The position numbers were made by a program, and so were the translations under genes. Below are positions 1-8,613 of a DNA stretch of 64,000 nt, in pieces. Under the pieces are notes generated by a model that did no database searches, was not told the origin of the DNA, and worked only from the letters and a program-made list of their open reading frames with translations. How positions within the stretch are numbered: position 1 is the stretch's first letter; every line of letters begins with the position of its first letter. The stretch covers positions 1 to 64,000 of the forward strand of contig CAWAMD010000005.1 in NCBI GenBank assembly GCA_963783045.1, read 5' to 3'. Source of the stretch: CAWAMD01 sp963783045. GTDB taxonomy: Bacteria > Actinomycetota > Nitriliruptoria > Nitriliruptorales > Nitriliruptoraceae.

Positions 1-78
1 TGTTGACAGCGCCGGGGCCTCGCGGGAGGGTGAGGGGGTCGTTGGAAGCGACAGCGGTGAGCGTGGAGGAGGGGTGTC

Positions 79-492
79 GTGTCAGGGCCGATCGTCTACA
101 TCGATCGATCGCGGATCCGGTCCGGGAAGGTCGGACAGGTCAGCGACAAGGCCGAACGGCTGGTGAACTTCATCGACGAGCGCGAGCAGCAGCTGCTGTT
201 CTACGGGTTCTTCATCGATGAGGCGACCTCGCGGATGACGGTGATCGCGGTCCATCCGGACGCTGCGTCCGTGGAGTTCCACATGGACGTCGGTCGCGAG
301 GCCTTTCGGGAGTTCGGGGACCTCATCGAGATGGAAGGCATCGAGGTCTACGGCGAACCGAGCGACCGGATGCTCGAGCAGCTCGAGAGCAAGGCCCGCG
401 ACCTCGGAGAGTCGGGCAGTGTCACGGTCGGGTCGTTGCACGCGGGGTTCTCCCGGCTGGCCGCACGCGACCAGGCCGAGTCTCTGCGTTGA
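79..492 (+). CDS. Hypothetical protein, possible dimeric alpha/beta-barrel fold
   Basis: This 137-residue soluble protein has no signal peptide or membrane segment. The GTG start is supported by a GGAGG-type ribosome binding site at about 65-71. The sequence alternates predicted strands and helices, with segments such as LLFYGFFIDEATSRMTVIAV and VEFHMDVGREAFREFGDLIE. That pattern is reminiscent of antibiotic-biosynthesis-monooxygenase-like ferredoxin folds, but I see no catalytic signature and do not assign a function. It stands alone, with a gene-poor gap downstream. Confidence 0.6.
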   Translation: MSGPIVYIDRSRIRSGKVGQVSDKAERLVNFIDEREQQLLFYGFFIDEATSRMTVIAVHPDAASVEFHMDVGREAFREFGDLIEMEGIEVYGEPSDRMLEQLESKARDLGESGSVTVGSLHAGFSRLAARDQAESLR

Positions 493-749
493 CAGGGACA
501 GCCCTTGCGTCCCGCGATCCAGCCCGCCGCATGTCCGCTCCGCCGGTCAGTCCCGGAAGCCGCAGCAGTGGATATGTACGTGGGCGTCCGTGGCCTGGTC
601 CGCCATCACCGACTGCGGTAGTGCGCCGCAGGTGAGCAGCCCGCCGACGTTCTGCTGTTGACCGTGGGCTCGGTGCCGGAGGCCTCTTGTCGGCCCCCGA
701 TTCCCGGCGTAGAAGAGGAGGTGACACGGCTCACAGGAGCGCCGCTCTG
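493..749. other. Gap with a possible minus-strand gene remnant
   Basis: No confident gene lies here. On the minus strand, roughly 547-680, the frame reads NVGGLLTCGALPQSVMADQA, then DAHVHIHCCGFRD and a stop at 547. This is much more protein-like than its surroundings and could be the C-terminal end of a lost gene, but no start or upstream domain can be found. On the plus strand an AGGAG at about 735 serves the next gene. Confidence 0.25.
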
Positions 750-1016
750 GTGAGCAGAGAGACGGCCATGGCAATGGCCACGACACCCGCGTCGACACGC
801 CCCGTATCGACGGCCACTACCTCCCACGACACGGCCAGACGGCAGCAGGCGGGCGGCGTCGCCGCGCTCTACCTCGCTCTCGCGCTGCTGGCGGCGCTGC
901 CCTACTTCCTGCTCGCGGTCGCGTTCGGGCTGCTGGTGATCGTGTGGTTCGCGTGGATCGGCGTGGTCCTGTTGAGAACCTCTACGTCGCTCGTGGTTCG
1001 GGACACCGGGAGGTGA
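750..1016 (+). CDS. Small membrane protein
   Basis: An 88-residue protein with a Ser/Thr-rich N-terminus followed by one long hydrophobic stretch (about residues 35-72, from AALYLALALLAALPYFLLAV onward) that probably forms two closely spaced membrane segments. The GTG at 750 was chosen because AGGAG lies about 10 bases upstream; an ATG at 768 is an alternative. It ends four bases before the nitroreductase gene, so the two are probably co-transcribed. I do not recognise the family; it resembles the membrane part of small actinobacterial sensor-like proteins. Confidence 0.5.
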   Translation: MSRETAMAMATTPASTRPVSTATTSHDTARRQQAGGVAALYLALALLAALPYFLLAVAFGLLVIVWFAWIGVVLLRTSTSLVVRDTGR

Positions 1017-1020
1017 CCGG

Positions 1021-1491
1021 ATGAGCCAGACCACCACCCCGACCCCCAAGCTCCCGCCGTCGTGGTTCACGCACGCGTTCTGGCGCGGCCACCGGGCGCT
1101 GTACCGGCTCAGCGGCGGCCGGTTGTTGTGGCCCCCGGGAGGCAAGCGCGGCTGGGGCGCGCTGCACCTGACGACCACGGGACGGCGGTCGGGGAAGCCA
1201 CGCGGCGTGATCCTCGGCTACCTCGAGGATGGTCCGAACCTCACGGTGCTGGCCATGAACGGCTGGGACGAGGGCCATCCGGCGTGGTGGCTCAACCTCG
1301 AGGTGCACCCGGACGCGGTCGTCCGGCTCGCCGGCCAGCAGCCGCGCCCGATGCGGGCACGTGCGGCCGTGGGGCCCGAACGCGATCGGCTGTGGCAGCT
1401 GTGGGGCACCGTCGACCCGGGACTCGACGGCTACGCCGGCCGGCGCACGGTCGAGACCCCCGTGGTGGTCCTCGAACCGGTCGAGCCCTAG
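1021..1491 (+). CDS. Deazaflavin (F420)-dependent nitroreductase family protein
   Basis: This 156-residue protein matches the Ddn-like deazaflavin-dependent oxidoreductase family in length and pattern. The central ALHLTTTGRRSGKPRGVIL segment is the typical start of the split beta-barrel, followed by YLEDGPNLTVLAMNGWDEGHPAWWLNLEVHPDAVV, where the conserved G...HPAWWLNL motif lies in the cofactor pocket. Known members use reduced F420 to reduce quinones or nitro compounds; the substrate here cannot be read from sequence. ATG 1021 follows GGGAGG at about 1009-1014. The gene is probably co-transcribed with the small membrane protein upstream. Confidence 0.85.
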   Translation: MSQTTTPTPKLPPSWFTHAFWRGHRALYRLSGGRLLWPPGGKRGWGALHLTTTGRRSGKPRGVILGYLEDGPNLTVLAMNGWDEGHPAWWLNLEVHPDAVVRLAGQQPRPMRARAAVGPERDRLWQLWGTVDPGLDGYAGRRTVETPVVVLEPVEP

Positions 1492-1595
1492 AGCCCGGCG
1501 CGGCATCGGATCGAGCGAACGCACCATCCTCGCGGATGGCGGCATGAGCGAATGCGCCACGGCAAGCCGTGCATGCGTGAAAGGTGATCAAGCTC

Positions 1596-2314
1596 ATGGA
1601 CACCGACAGAACCACTGCAAGGGTCGTCGGGGCGCTGTTCATCACGGCGACCGTCGCCTCGATCGCCGGTTCGGCCGCGCTCGGCTCGGTCCTCGACGGC
1701 CCGGACTACCTCGCCGGCCTTGCCGGCCACGACGGTCGGATCACCCTGGCGGTGCTGCTCTTCCTCGTCGCGGCGACCTCCGCCTTCGCGACCGCGTTCC
1801 TGCTGTTCCCGATCCTGCGGCGCCACGCCGAAGGGCTCGCGGCCGGCTACGTCGGCCTGCGAGCCTTCGAGAACGTGCTGTACGTCGCCGGGGCCGTCGC
1901 CCTGCTCTCATGCTGACGGTGAGCCAGAACGACACCGTCGGCACCCCGACGGCGACCGACCTGACGCTGCTCGGCGCCGCCCTGCTGGCGTTGCACGAGT
2001 GGTCGATCACGGTCGGGACGCTGATCTTCGCCGCGCTCGGCAGCCTGACGCTCAACACCGTGCTGTACCGGTCGCGTCTCGTGCCCCGCTGGCTGTCCGG
2101 CTGGGGAATCCTCGGTGCCGGGATGCTCCTGCTCTACGGGCTGCTCGGCGTCCTCGGCCGGGATACGAGCCTCGGATCGCCCTTCATGCTCCTCGCCATG
2201 CCGATCGCCCTCGAGGAGATGGTGTTCGCCGGTTGGCTGCTGATCCGTGGGTTCGACGCGCACGTGATCGCCCTCGACGACCCGTCTCGACCCCGCGTGG
2301 AGGTGATGACCTGA
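1596..2314 (+). CDS. DUF4386 family membrane protein (frame slip)
   Basis: The protein starts MDTDRTTARVVGALFITATV, which is typical of DUF4386, and should have about six membrane segments over roughly 240 residues. The reading frame stops at 1914-1916 just after GAVALLS, while the natural continuation MLTVSQNDTVG begins at 1910 in another frame and runs without interruption to 2314. One base is missing near 1909 relative to a continuous gene. The start at 1596 was preferred over GTG 1584 because GAAAGG lies 11 bases upstream. It could be a recent pseudogene or a sequence error. Function of the family is unknown. Confidence 0.75.
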
Positions 2315-2381
2315 CACCGCGGTGAGGCCACCGATCCGGGGGCGGTGGACTGCCCTTCAGACCAAACCGAAGGAGCTCGAC

Positions 2382-2864
2382 ATGCGTACGTGGAGTATCC
2401 GCCCAGGTCCGCTGCAGGAGTCGACAATTCCTGTGCAGGCGAAGCTCGCCGCCCTGTGGGCAAGCTTGATGTTCCTCTACATCTACGTGGACATCCTCAG
2501 CCTCTACCGACCCGGCGTCATCGACGGCATCCGCAACGGACGGGTCTGGCAGCTCGACATCACCCAGACCTGGGCGGTCGGAGCGCTCGCGCTCATGGCC
2601 GTCCCCATCCTCATGGTCGTGCTCTCGCTGACCCTCCCGGCCCGCGCGAACCGCATGACCAACCTGATCGTCGCCGTCGCCTACGCCGCCGTGTCCGTGT
2701 CGAACGCCGTCGGAGAATCCTGGGCGTACTACTTCGCCCTCGCGGTCAGCCTCGAGGTCGTCGTCCTCGCGCTCGTCGTCAGGTACGCATGGACGTGGCC
2801 GTCGGCACGGCTGGCGAGCGAGAACCTCCATACCGAGGACCTGCGCGAGCTGATCGAACACTGA
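2382..2864 (+). CDS. DUF6326 family membrane protein
   Basis: A 160-residue integral membrane protein with four hydrophobic segments. The first is LAALWASLMFLYIYVDILSL followed by YRPGVIDGI, which is the recognisable family core. ATG 2382 follows a perfect AAGGAG at 2369-2374. It lies about 70 bases after the DUF4386 gene on the same strand, and the two types of small membrane proteins may share a transcript. No biochemical role is established for the family as far as I know. Confidence 0.75.
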   Translation: MRTWSIRPGPLQESTIPVQAKLAALWASLMFLYIYVDILSLYRPGVIDGIRNGRVWQLDITQTWAVGALALMAVPILMVVLSLTLPARANRMTNLIVAVAYAAVSVSNAVGESWAYYFALAVSLEVVVLALVVRYAWTWPSARLASENLHTEDLRELIEH

Positions 2865-3160
2865 CCGGTGACGCTCATGCGAGACGGCGGATCTTGATGA
2901 CCCGTCGTCGCGTCATCAGCGCGGCGCTCTTCAAGAGACCGTGGGCGCGACGTTCCGGTTGAGTTGAGCTGCTTGCCGATCCGGACGGAAGGCACTCTGA
3001 AGGGCGCCTCGATGAGTGGCCTGGGAAGGGCAGGGTCTGCACCGTAGAAGTCGAGGCGTGGGACCACGTCGCGGTTCCGCTCGCAAGCGCAGATGCACGG
3101 AGGCACGCGGATCGAGGTCGTCAACGCAGTAGGTGTCGCCCGCGCGCGAACATCCGCCGG
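2865..3160. other. Non-coding gap between convergent genes, with a hairpin
   Basis: No supported gene. A short inverted repeat, TGATGAC (2895-2901) and GTCATCA (2912-2918) around a 10-base loop, lies about 30 bases after the DUF6326 stop. It could act as a terminator, though there is no T-run. The rest of the gap has open frames on both strands but none with a start site or recognisable domain. Confidence 0.4.
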
Positions 3161-4198
3161 TCAGGCGACGACCTCGACCGCCGGGTCGTCGCCGAGGCGC
3201 ACGAGCATCTTGCCGATGTTGTCGCCCTCGAACAGCCCGAGGAACGCGCCGACGGCACGGTCCAGCCCCTCGACGACGGTCTCGCGCACGGTGACGTCGC
3301 CGTCGGCGAGCCAGGTGCCCATCCGCTCGCTGAACTCGCCCTGCAGGTGGACGTGGTCGGCGACCAGGAACCCGCGGATCGTCAGCCGGTTGGTGATCAG
3401 CTGCCGCAGGTTGCTCGGACCCGGGCTCGGCGCGGTGTCGTTGTACTGCGAGATCATCCCGCACACCGCGACGCGCCCGTGCAGCCGAAGGCGCCCGATG
3501 GCCGCCTCGAGGTGGTCCCCGCCGACGTTGTCGAAGTAGACGTCGATCCCGTCGGGTGCGACATCAGCGAGGAGGTCGGCGACCGCGCCGTCGTGGTAGT
3601 TGATCGCGGCATGGAAGCCGAGCTCGTCCGTCAGCCACCGGACCTTCTCGGCGCTGCCGGCGCTGCCGATGACCGTGGCGCCCTGCAGCCGGGCGATCTG
3701 GCCGGCGGTGCTGCCCACCGCCCCGGCGGCCCCGGAGACGAAGACGGTCTCGCCCTCGGCGAGGCCGGCGACGTCGTTCAGCCCCGCGTAGGCGGTCAGG
3801 CCCGGCATGCCGAGCACACCGAGGTGGTACGACAGCGGCAGTGTGCCGGCCTCGATGCGGCGGACCGTGGCCGCGTCGGTCACGGCGTGCTCACGCCAGC
3901 CGAGGTCGTGGACGACGTAGCTGCCCTCGGCCACGTCGTCGGACCTCGAGGCGACGACGCGGCCCACGGCGCCGCCGCGCATGGCCTCGCCGACCTCCCA
4001 CGGGGCGGCGTACGACTTCGCGGCACGCATCCGTCCGCGCATGTACGGGTCGACGGACATCACGAGGTTCTCGACGAGCACCTGTCCCTGGTCCAGGTCG
4101 GGCAGCTCCACCTCGACCAGATCGAAGTCGTCGAGGGTCGGGGTGCCGGTCGGGCGGGCGGCCAGTCGCCACTCGCGGGTCGTTGCAGGGGTCGTCAC
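3161..4198 (-). CDS. NADP-dependent oxidoreductase, CurA/leukotriene B4 dehydrogenase-like (MDR superfamily)
   Basis: This 345-residue medium-chain reductase lacks structural zinc ligands, as is usual for the zinc-independent CurA/PTGR branch. The N-terminal GroES-like part includes the family motif DPYMRGRM (near residue 60). The Rossmann part carries ETVFVSGAAGAVGSTAGQIA (residues about 150-170), followed by GSAGSAEKVRWL and the conserved NYHDG and YFDNVGG segments. Family members reduce the C=C bond of alpha,beta-unsaturated carbonyls with NADPH. The GTG at 4198 begins the homologous sequence VTTPATTREWRL; the frame continues further upstream but that part does not resemble the family. The gene is monocistronic. 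Confidence 0.85.
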   Translation of the reverse strand: MTTPATTREWRLAARPTGTPTLDDFDLVEVELPDLDQGQVLVENLVMSVDPYMRGRMRAAKSYAAPWEVGEAMRGGAVGRVVASRSDDVAEGSYVVHDLGWREHAVTDAATVRRIEAGTLPLSYHLGVLGMPGLTAYAGLNDVAGLAEGETVFVSGAAGAVGSTAGQIARLQGATVIGSAGSAEKVRWLTDELGFHAAINYHDGAVADLLADVAPDGIDVYFDNVGGDHLEAAIGRLRLHGRVAVCGMISQYNDTAPSPGPSNLRQLITNRLTIRGFLVADHVHLQGEFSERMGTWLADGDVTVRETVVEGLDRAVGAFLGLFEGDNIGKMLVRLGDDPAVEVVA

Positions 4199-4734
4199 CA
4201 GGTATCCGGTTTCATCGAGACGGAGGATGTCTCCGCCCAACACATGCGACCCTCTACGACATTCCGCCCCTGCAGGCCCGACGCACGCGGCGCGCCTGGC
4301 GCTTCGGGCCTGCCGCCTCGAACGACAACGAGTCGAAAGGCGCTCATGCCCGGCGGAACGATGTGCTGGTTCCATTCCCAGGACGGTGTCGGCGTCGTGG
4401 TCCACAAGGCGGCCGGACACCTCGCCACCGGACGTCAGGCCGCGGGTCGACGGCTCGACTCGCCCGACCCTGCCGGAGCCCGCACCGCCGTCGTGCACCT
4501 CTCGCCGACCAGGACCGCGGCGTACGGAGCGAGCAGCGGGTGTAGAGCGTGCGGGCGAGCCGCAGGTCGTTGACGGTGGCGATGGGCTGGGCGACCCGGG
4601 GGCGGCAAGGGGGACCGACAGATCATCGAGTGGCCTCGCCGGTCGCTGCGGTGATAGCTGTGGTCACCGGATCGGCGGACCGGTGTGGGGACAACCGGTG
4701 ACCTGGCGTCACACGGGGACGACTCTTCGCTAGA
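4199..4734. other. Gene-free stretch upstream of the CurA-like gene
   Basis: About 540 bases with no gene I can support. Long open frames exist on both strands but have arbitrary, Arg/Pro/Ser-rich composition. On the minus strand near 4545-4590 a short stretch reads QPIATVNDLRLARTLYT, which looks protein-like but has no recognisable continuation. Given the eroded hydrolase directly downstream, this may be further decayed coding DNA. Confidence 0.3.
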
Positions 4735-4785
4735 AAGCGTTTCGGCGGAAGCGTTTCGGCGTCGCAGCGGAAGCGTTTCGAAAGC
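4735..4785. repeat. Three copies of a 10-bp element AAGCGTTTCG
   Basis: AAGCGTTTCG occurs exactly at 4735-4744, 4749-4758 and 4771-4780, with starts 14 and 22 bases apart. The first copy extends to GAAAGCGTTTC and the last runs into the perfect palindrome TTTCGAAA (4776-4783). The GAAA..TTTC pattern resembles LacI-family operators, so this may be a remnant regulatory region in front of the eroded hydrolase or of the flavodoxin gene. No matching regulator lies nearby. Confidence 0.45.
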
Positions 4786-4797
4786 ACCCCGCTCGGC

Positions 4798-5181
4798 GTG
4801 GCGGGTGGCGGGGCGCCGCGGCAGACGATCGACTCGCCGTTCGGCTACCTGGGCTCCGGCACCACCGCGGTCGTTCAACCCCGGTGGGCCAGGAGCCTGT
4901 ACGCCGATGTGCCCATGTGGCTGCTCCGTCGCGTGACGCCACGATTGATGGCCCGACTGGCCGGCGTCCCGCCGGACTACACACGCACGCCGGCCGATGA
5001 CCGGTTCCTGTCCGAGTTCCCCCACAGCCTGTTCCCCATCGCCCCGCGGGCCGAGGGGATCGCGTTCGAGGACACCGGTGGACATCTCGGGCTCGGGCAG
5101 ACCGGGCGGGTCCGCACCGCCATCGACGCCTTCATCGGCCCGCCGTCCACCACTCGCCCGCTGCAGCAGGTGCCATCATGA
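4798..5181 (+). pseudogene. Eroded alpha/beta-hydrolase gene, in-frame remnant
   Basis: The frame keeps recognisable pieces of an alpha/beta hydrolase in the right order. SPFGYLGSG matches the strand before the nucleophile elbow, DVPMWLLRRVTPRLMARLAG and FPHSLFPIAPRAEGIAFE match the cap, and GGHLGLGQTGRVRTAIDAFI matches the C-terminal His region. The G-x-S-x-G elbow between the first two blocks and the strand carrying the catalytic Asp between the last two are absent, so at least two internal segments are gone. The remaining 127 codons stay in one frame and end by overlapping the flavodoxin start. I infer a non-functional hydrolase. Confidence 0.6.
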
Positions 5182-5693
5182 ACATCGAGTACATCCACGC
5201 ATCCAGGTACGGGAACGGCGCCATCGTCGCCGAGGAGGTGCGCCGGCAGGCGGTCGCCGCCGGAGCGGATGTGGCTGTCCACCACATGCGCGAGGTCGAT
5301 CCCACCGCCCTGCCGGCGGCGGACCTGTACGTGTTCAGCTCACCCGGACGCTGGGGCAGGCCCCTGGGCGCCATGCGCCGGTTCGTCACGCGCGTCACGC
5401 TCCCTCCGGGGACACGCTATGCACTGCTGACCACCGAGATCGCGCCACGCCCCGACAAGAAGACCGGCCAGGTGCCCACCCCGGAGGAACAGGCGGCAGG
5501 ACAGCAGGTCCGTCCCGTCCTCAACGAGATCCTGCAGGCCGCAGGACTGCAGCACGTCACCGAACAGGTCGTGCTCGTCACCGCCATCAGAGGACCTCTG
5601 GAGGAGGGGTGGCAGGAGAAGGTCGGCCCCTTCGTCCACCACCTCCTGCAGGCGCTCCGAACGGGCCGGGAAACGGACATCGCCACGGCGTGA
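5178..5693 (+). CDS. Flavodoxin-family protein
   Basis: A 171-residue flavodoxin-like FMN protein. The phosphate-binding loop is HASRYGNGAIVAEEV near the N-terminus, corresponding to the classical T/S-x-x-G-N-T loop. The second flavin loop is FSSPGRWGRPLGAMRRFV (residues about 54-71), and a third conserved block is LLTTEIAPRPDKKTG. It lacks the long-chain insertion. ATG 5178 overlaps the stop of the hydrolase remnant by four bases, indicating past translational coupling. It probably acts as a soluble one- or two-electron carrier; the partner is unknown. Confidence 0.8.
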   Translation: MNIEYIHASRYGNGAIVAEEVRRQAVAAGADVAVHHMREVDPTALPAADLYVFSSPGRWGRPLGAMRRFVTRVTLPPGTRYALLTTEIAPRPDKKTGQVPTPEEQAAGQQVRPVLNEILQAAGLQHVTEQVVLVTAIRGPLEEGWQEKVGPFVHHLLQALRTGRETDIATA

Positions 5694-5789
5694 CCCCGAC
5701 CGGGCTCGACGCGAGGCGTTCCTACTCGACGGCGCCCGGCGGCGATGGGGAGAACCCCTCCTGCCATCCCTCGAATGGCTGACGGTGCT

Positions 5790-6692
5790 TCACCGGGGGA
5801 CGCCAGAGGTCGCAGATCCCGCTCTCGCCGGCCGGATCCGAAGCAGCGCGACGACCGCCAGCGCGCACAGCAGCGCCCCGCCGATCGCCGGCAGCGACAC
5901 CCACGTCGGGCCGTCGACGCCGGCGTTGGCCTGGAAGCCGCCGACGACCTCGAGGACGACGAGATAGGCGAACCCGAACGCGTTCACGATCACGCCGAGC
6001 GCATAGCCCCACGGCACGGCCCGCCACAGCAGCACGGCGCCGAGGATGAAGCTGGGGGCCAGCAGCGACAGGTCGATCGCGTACACGAGGTGGACGGCTT
6101 GCGGTGGCATGAGGTTCTCCGGGAGCTCACCCGTGATGGCGAAGCGCACGGCCAAGCCGCCCCACGCGAAGACGAGCGCCAGCCCGACGAACATCATGAA
6201 GCCGGCGACCACACGCGTCGTGGTTCCCCACGGGATGCCCGCCGCGACGGCGCCCACGTCCAGCGACGACGCCGCGAGGACCAGGGCGATCAGCGACAGC
6301 GAGAGACTCGCCACGTGGAGGAGGAACACGTCGTTGAACGCCGAGCCGAAGACGTAGTAGGCGAAGTTGTAGGTGTTGTAGAGCAGCGCCGCGAGCCACA
6401 GGAGCGCCCACGACGAGGATGCGGTCCGCCGGACGAGAAGGGGCGAGAGCACGACGATCGGCGTGACCAGCACCAGCGTGACCAGGTCGTTGCCACGGAA
6501 GGCGGCGACCGCCCAGGTGGGTTCCGGGTACAGGTTCGCCACGAGCAGGCCGAGCAGCGACTCGACGGCCATGACCACGGCGACGATGGCGGACAGGACC
6601 ACCGCCGTCCTCTGCGCTGCACCGTCTCGGAACGGCGCCGCAGCGACACCCTCGACGCTGACCTCGGTCCGGATGGCAGTCCTGGTTGGCAT
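5790..6692 (-). CDS. Polytopic membrane protein of unknown function
   Basis: A 300-residue protein with about eight hydrophobic segments. Stretches such as AVVLSAIVAVVMAVESLLGL, LVTLVLVTPIVVLSPLLV and LHVASLSLSLIALVLAASSL span almost the whole length. Between segments 3 and 4 is the aromatic-rich loop YNTYNFAYYVFG. The ATG at 6692 has GGAGG eight bases upstream. I cannot place it in a named family. It lies alone on the minus strand, followed upstream by RidA in the same direction. Confidence 0.65.
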   Translation of the reverse strand: MPTRTAIRTEVSVEGVAAAPFRDGAAQRTAVVLSAIVAVVMAVESLLGLLVANLYPEPTWAVAAFRGNDLVTLVLVTPIVVLSPLLVRRTASSSWALLWLAALLYNTYNFAYYVFGSAFNDVFLLHVASLSLSLIALVLAASSLDVGAVAAGIPWGTTTRVVAGFMMFVGLALVFAWGGLAVRFAITGELPENLMPPQAVHLVYAIDLSLLAPSFILGAVLLWRAVPWGYALGVIVNAFGFAYLVVLEVVGGFQANAGVDGPTWVSLPAIGGALLCALAVVALLRIRPARAGSATSGVPR

Positions 6693-6855
6693 GTCCCGAC
6701 CTCCTCGTCGCGCGCAGCACGCGACCAGCGGCACGGCCCGCGGGTCACCACGAGCGTCCGGGTGATCGACATCGCTGCGAAGGGTCATCCTCCCCGCCGG
6801 ACGTTGCCATTGGCCCTGACGCTGCCCGCCATCGTCGGCAGGGCGCTCACGGATC

Positions 6856-7257
6856 TCACGGCACGACGGCGTGCGCTTCGATCTCGACCAGCAGCTCCGG
6901 CTCTGCCAGGCCACTGACGACGAGCCAGGTCGACGCGGGCGGGCGGTCCTGACCAAACCACTGGCGCAGTCCTCGCCCGATCGGTGAGAGGTCGTCGCCG
7001 CTGGCGGCGACGACGTAGATCCGGAGGCTCACCACGTCGGCGAGGGTTCCGCCTGCGGCTTCGAGGACATGCCCGAGGTTCGCGAGGGCGGCCTCGGTCT
7101 GTGCCGTCAGGTCCGTGCCGGCCACCTGCTCGTCGGCGTCGACACCGACCTGTCCCGACACGAAGACGTGTCGCCCGCCCGTCACAGAGACGGCCTGGCT
7201 GAAGCCGTACTGGCGGCTGTCGAAGAGCGCTTCGGGATTGATCTCGCGACGTTCCAT
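6856..7257 (-). CDS. RidA family (YjgF/YER057c/UK114) protein
   Basis: This 133-residue protein matches the small RidA fold. The pattern YGFSQAVSVTGGRHVFVSGQ carries the first conserved block, TEAALANLGHVLEAAGGTLADVV the central helix, and VVSGLAEPELLVEIEAHAVV the C-terminal strand. Canonical RidA enzymes hydrolyse reactive 2-aminoacrylate imines; they keep a conserved Arg near position 105 (usually in the R-x-x-V segment), which I cannot confirm here (STWLVVSG replaces the usual RxxV). It may therefore belong to a non-deaminating subgroup. The ATG at 7257 is preceded by a GGA-containing purine-rich stretch. Confidence 0.8.
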   Translation of the reverse strand: MERREINPEALFDSRQYGFSQAVSVTGGRHVFVSGQVGVDADEQVAGTDLTAQTEAALANLGHVLEAAGGTLADVVSLRIYVVAASGDDLSPIGRGLRQWFGQDRPPASTWLVVSGLAEPELLVEIEAHAVVP

Positions 7258-7423
7258 GACGGGCTCCGTCCTCTGGCGTGATGGGCAACCCCGAGCATGC
7301 TGGAAGATCGCTCCGGGTGCGGTCCCGCCGTGCTCGTTGACCGCGGGGACCGTCCGTGACACGGTGACAGGACGTTCGGCCGGCCCCCGGCCCGCCGCAG
7401 CGGCCACCGACGGAGGGGTCGAG

Positions 7424-7912
7424 ATGGACGTCCCACGCGTGTCTTCCTACCGGGTTCTGTGGACGGCGGTGATGGCGTGCATCGCCCTCTTCGTGCTCGC
7501 CGTCCCGGCCGAGGCCCGACCACTCGCTGGTGGCGGCACGGCGAGCCTTTTGCCGCCTGATGTCTCAGAGGTCCGCATAGCCGGCGGCAACGTCACCCAG
7601 ATCCGAACGATCGACGCCACGGTGCTCGGCACCATCACGGGGACCTTCGTCGAGACGGTCACCGGCGTTACGCACAAGTCCGGGCTCGTCACCTTCCACG
7701 GCACGATCACCTTCACCGGCGCCGTCGCTGGATGCGGCGAGGGCACCTTCACGGTCGGCGTCACCGGACGCGCCCAGGCGGGAGCACCCACGGCGGACGC
7801 GACCTTCCGGGTCATCAAGCAGGCGACGAACACGCTCGCCATCACCGGCACGGGCACGCTGCATCAGGTGGGGCCGGCCATCACCTACGACGTTCGCTAC
7901 ACGTGTCGGTGA
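7424..7912 (+). CDS. Secreted beta-rich protein, possibly DUF3224-like
   Basis: The 162-residue precursor has a clear signal peptide (VLWTAVMACIALFVLAVPAEA) with cleavage expected near residue 31. The mature part is Thr/Val/Gly-rich, with alternating strands (TVLGTITGTFVETVTGV, GLVTFHGTITFTGAVAG) and Cys residues near the middle and C-terminus that could pair. The pattern resembles DUF3224/allene-oxide-cyclase-like barrels, but I hold that loosely. ATG 7424 follows GGAGGGG at 7412-7418. The stop overlaps the start of the acyltransferase gene by four bases. Confidence 0.6.
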   Translation: MDVPRVSSYRVLWTAVMACIALFVLAVPAEARPLAGGGTASLLPPDVSEVRIAGGNVTQIRTIDATVLGTITGTFVETVTGVTHKSGLVTFHGTITFTGAVAGCGEGTFTVGVTGRAQAGAPTADATFRVIKQATNTLAITGTGTLHQVGPAITYDVRYTCR

Positions 7913-8607
7913 GCCGCGGGTCGGTGCAGCCGACGTCGGACCTCGGGACGCCCGCACAGCAGGACGAGGCGCTCCTGGCGCTCGGCCGCTGGTTCATCGG
8001 TCGGGCCGGCCTGAGCATCCGCGTCGCGTCCCGACCCGACGAGCTGCACCAGGCCCTGCGTCTGCGTCGGCACCAGGTCGAGCGCGCCGGCTGGGAGCCC
8101 GGCGACCGCAGCACCACCGCGGAGGAACGCGACGATGCCGACGCCGCAGCGGTGCACCTGACCGCGTGGGACGGTGACGTGCTCGCGGGGACGGCCAGGA
8201 TCATCCTGCCAACGCCGGCCTCGCTCCTCCCGACCGAGGAGGCCTTCGGTCTGCGCATCGAACCCGTCGGCGCGGTCGTCGAATGCGGCCGGTGGGTGGT
8301 CGCTCCGGCGTACCGCGACCGCGCCCACCGCGTGTCGATGGGCCTGTCCGGCCTCGCCTGCCTTCAGGTCGTCTCGCGCGGCTACGCCGTCTGGGCGGGG
8401 ATGACCACGTCAGGAGTCGTCGAGCTGTGGCGCGGCATCGGGTTCGCGATGGAGACGCTGAGTCCACCCCGCACCGTGCTCGGCGTCGAGCGTCTGGCGG
8501 TGCGCTGCGACCTGCGAGCGAGTCTGCCGGGACTGTTCGGGGTCCTCGGGCCGTTGGGCGCGCCCGTTCCGCATCGGTCCTTGGCGGCGGAGCCGGCCGC
8601 GGACTGA
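7909..8607 (+). CDS. GNAT/autoinducer-synthase-like acyltransferase
   Basis: A 232-residue soluble protein. The segment LSIRVASRPDELHQALRLRRHQV, then HLTAWDGDVLAGTARIILPT and VVECGRWVVAPAYRDRAHRVSMGLSGLACLQVVSRGY, follows the GNAT-like layout seen in N-acyl amino acid synthases and homoserine-lactone-synthase relatives (an ER/GR-W-V-V-P-x-x-R pattern in the acyl-donor site). The GTG at 7909 overlaps the upstream stop as GTGA, so translation is coupled to the secreted protein. The acyl donor and acceptor are not predictable. A GTG six bases earlier is possible. Confidence 0.6.
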   Translation: MSRGSVQPTSDLGTPAQQDEALLALGRWFIGRAGLSIRVASRPDELHQALRLRRHQVERAGWEPGDRSTTAEERDDADAAAVHLTAWDGDVLAGTARIILPTPASLLPTEEAFGLRIEPVGAVVECGRWVVAPAYRDRAHRVSMGLSGLACLQVVSRGYAVWAGMTTSGVVELWRGIGFAMETLSPPRTVLGVERLAVRCDLRASLPGLFGVLGPLGAPVPHRSLAAEPAAD

Positions 8608-8613
8608 CCGACC

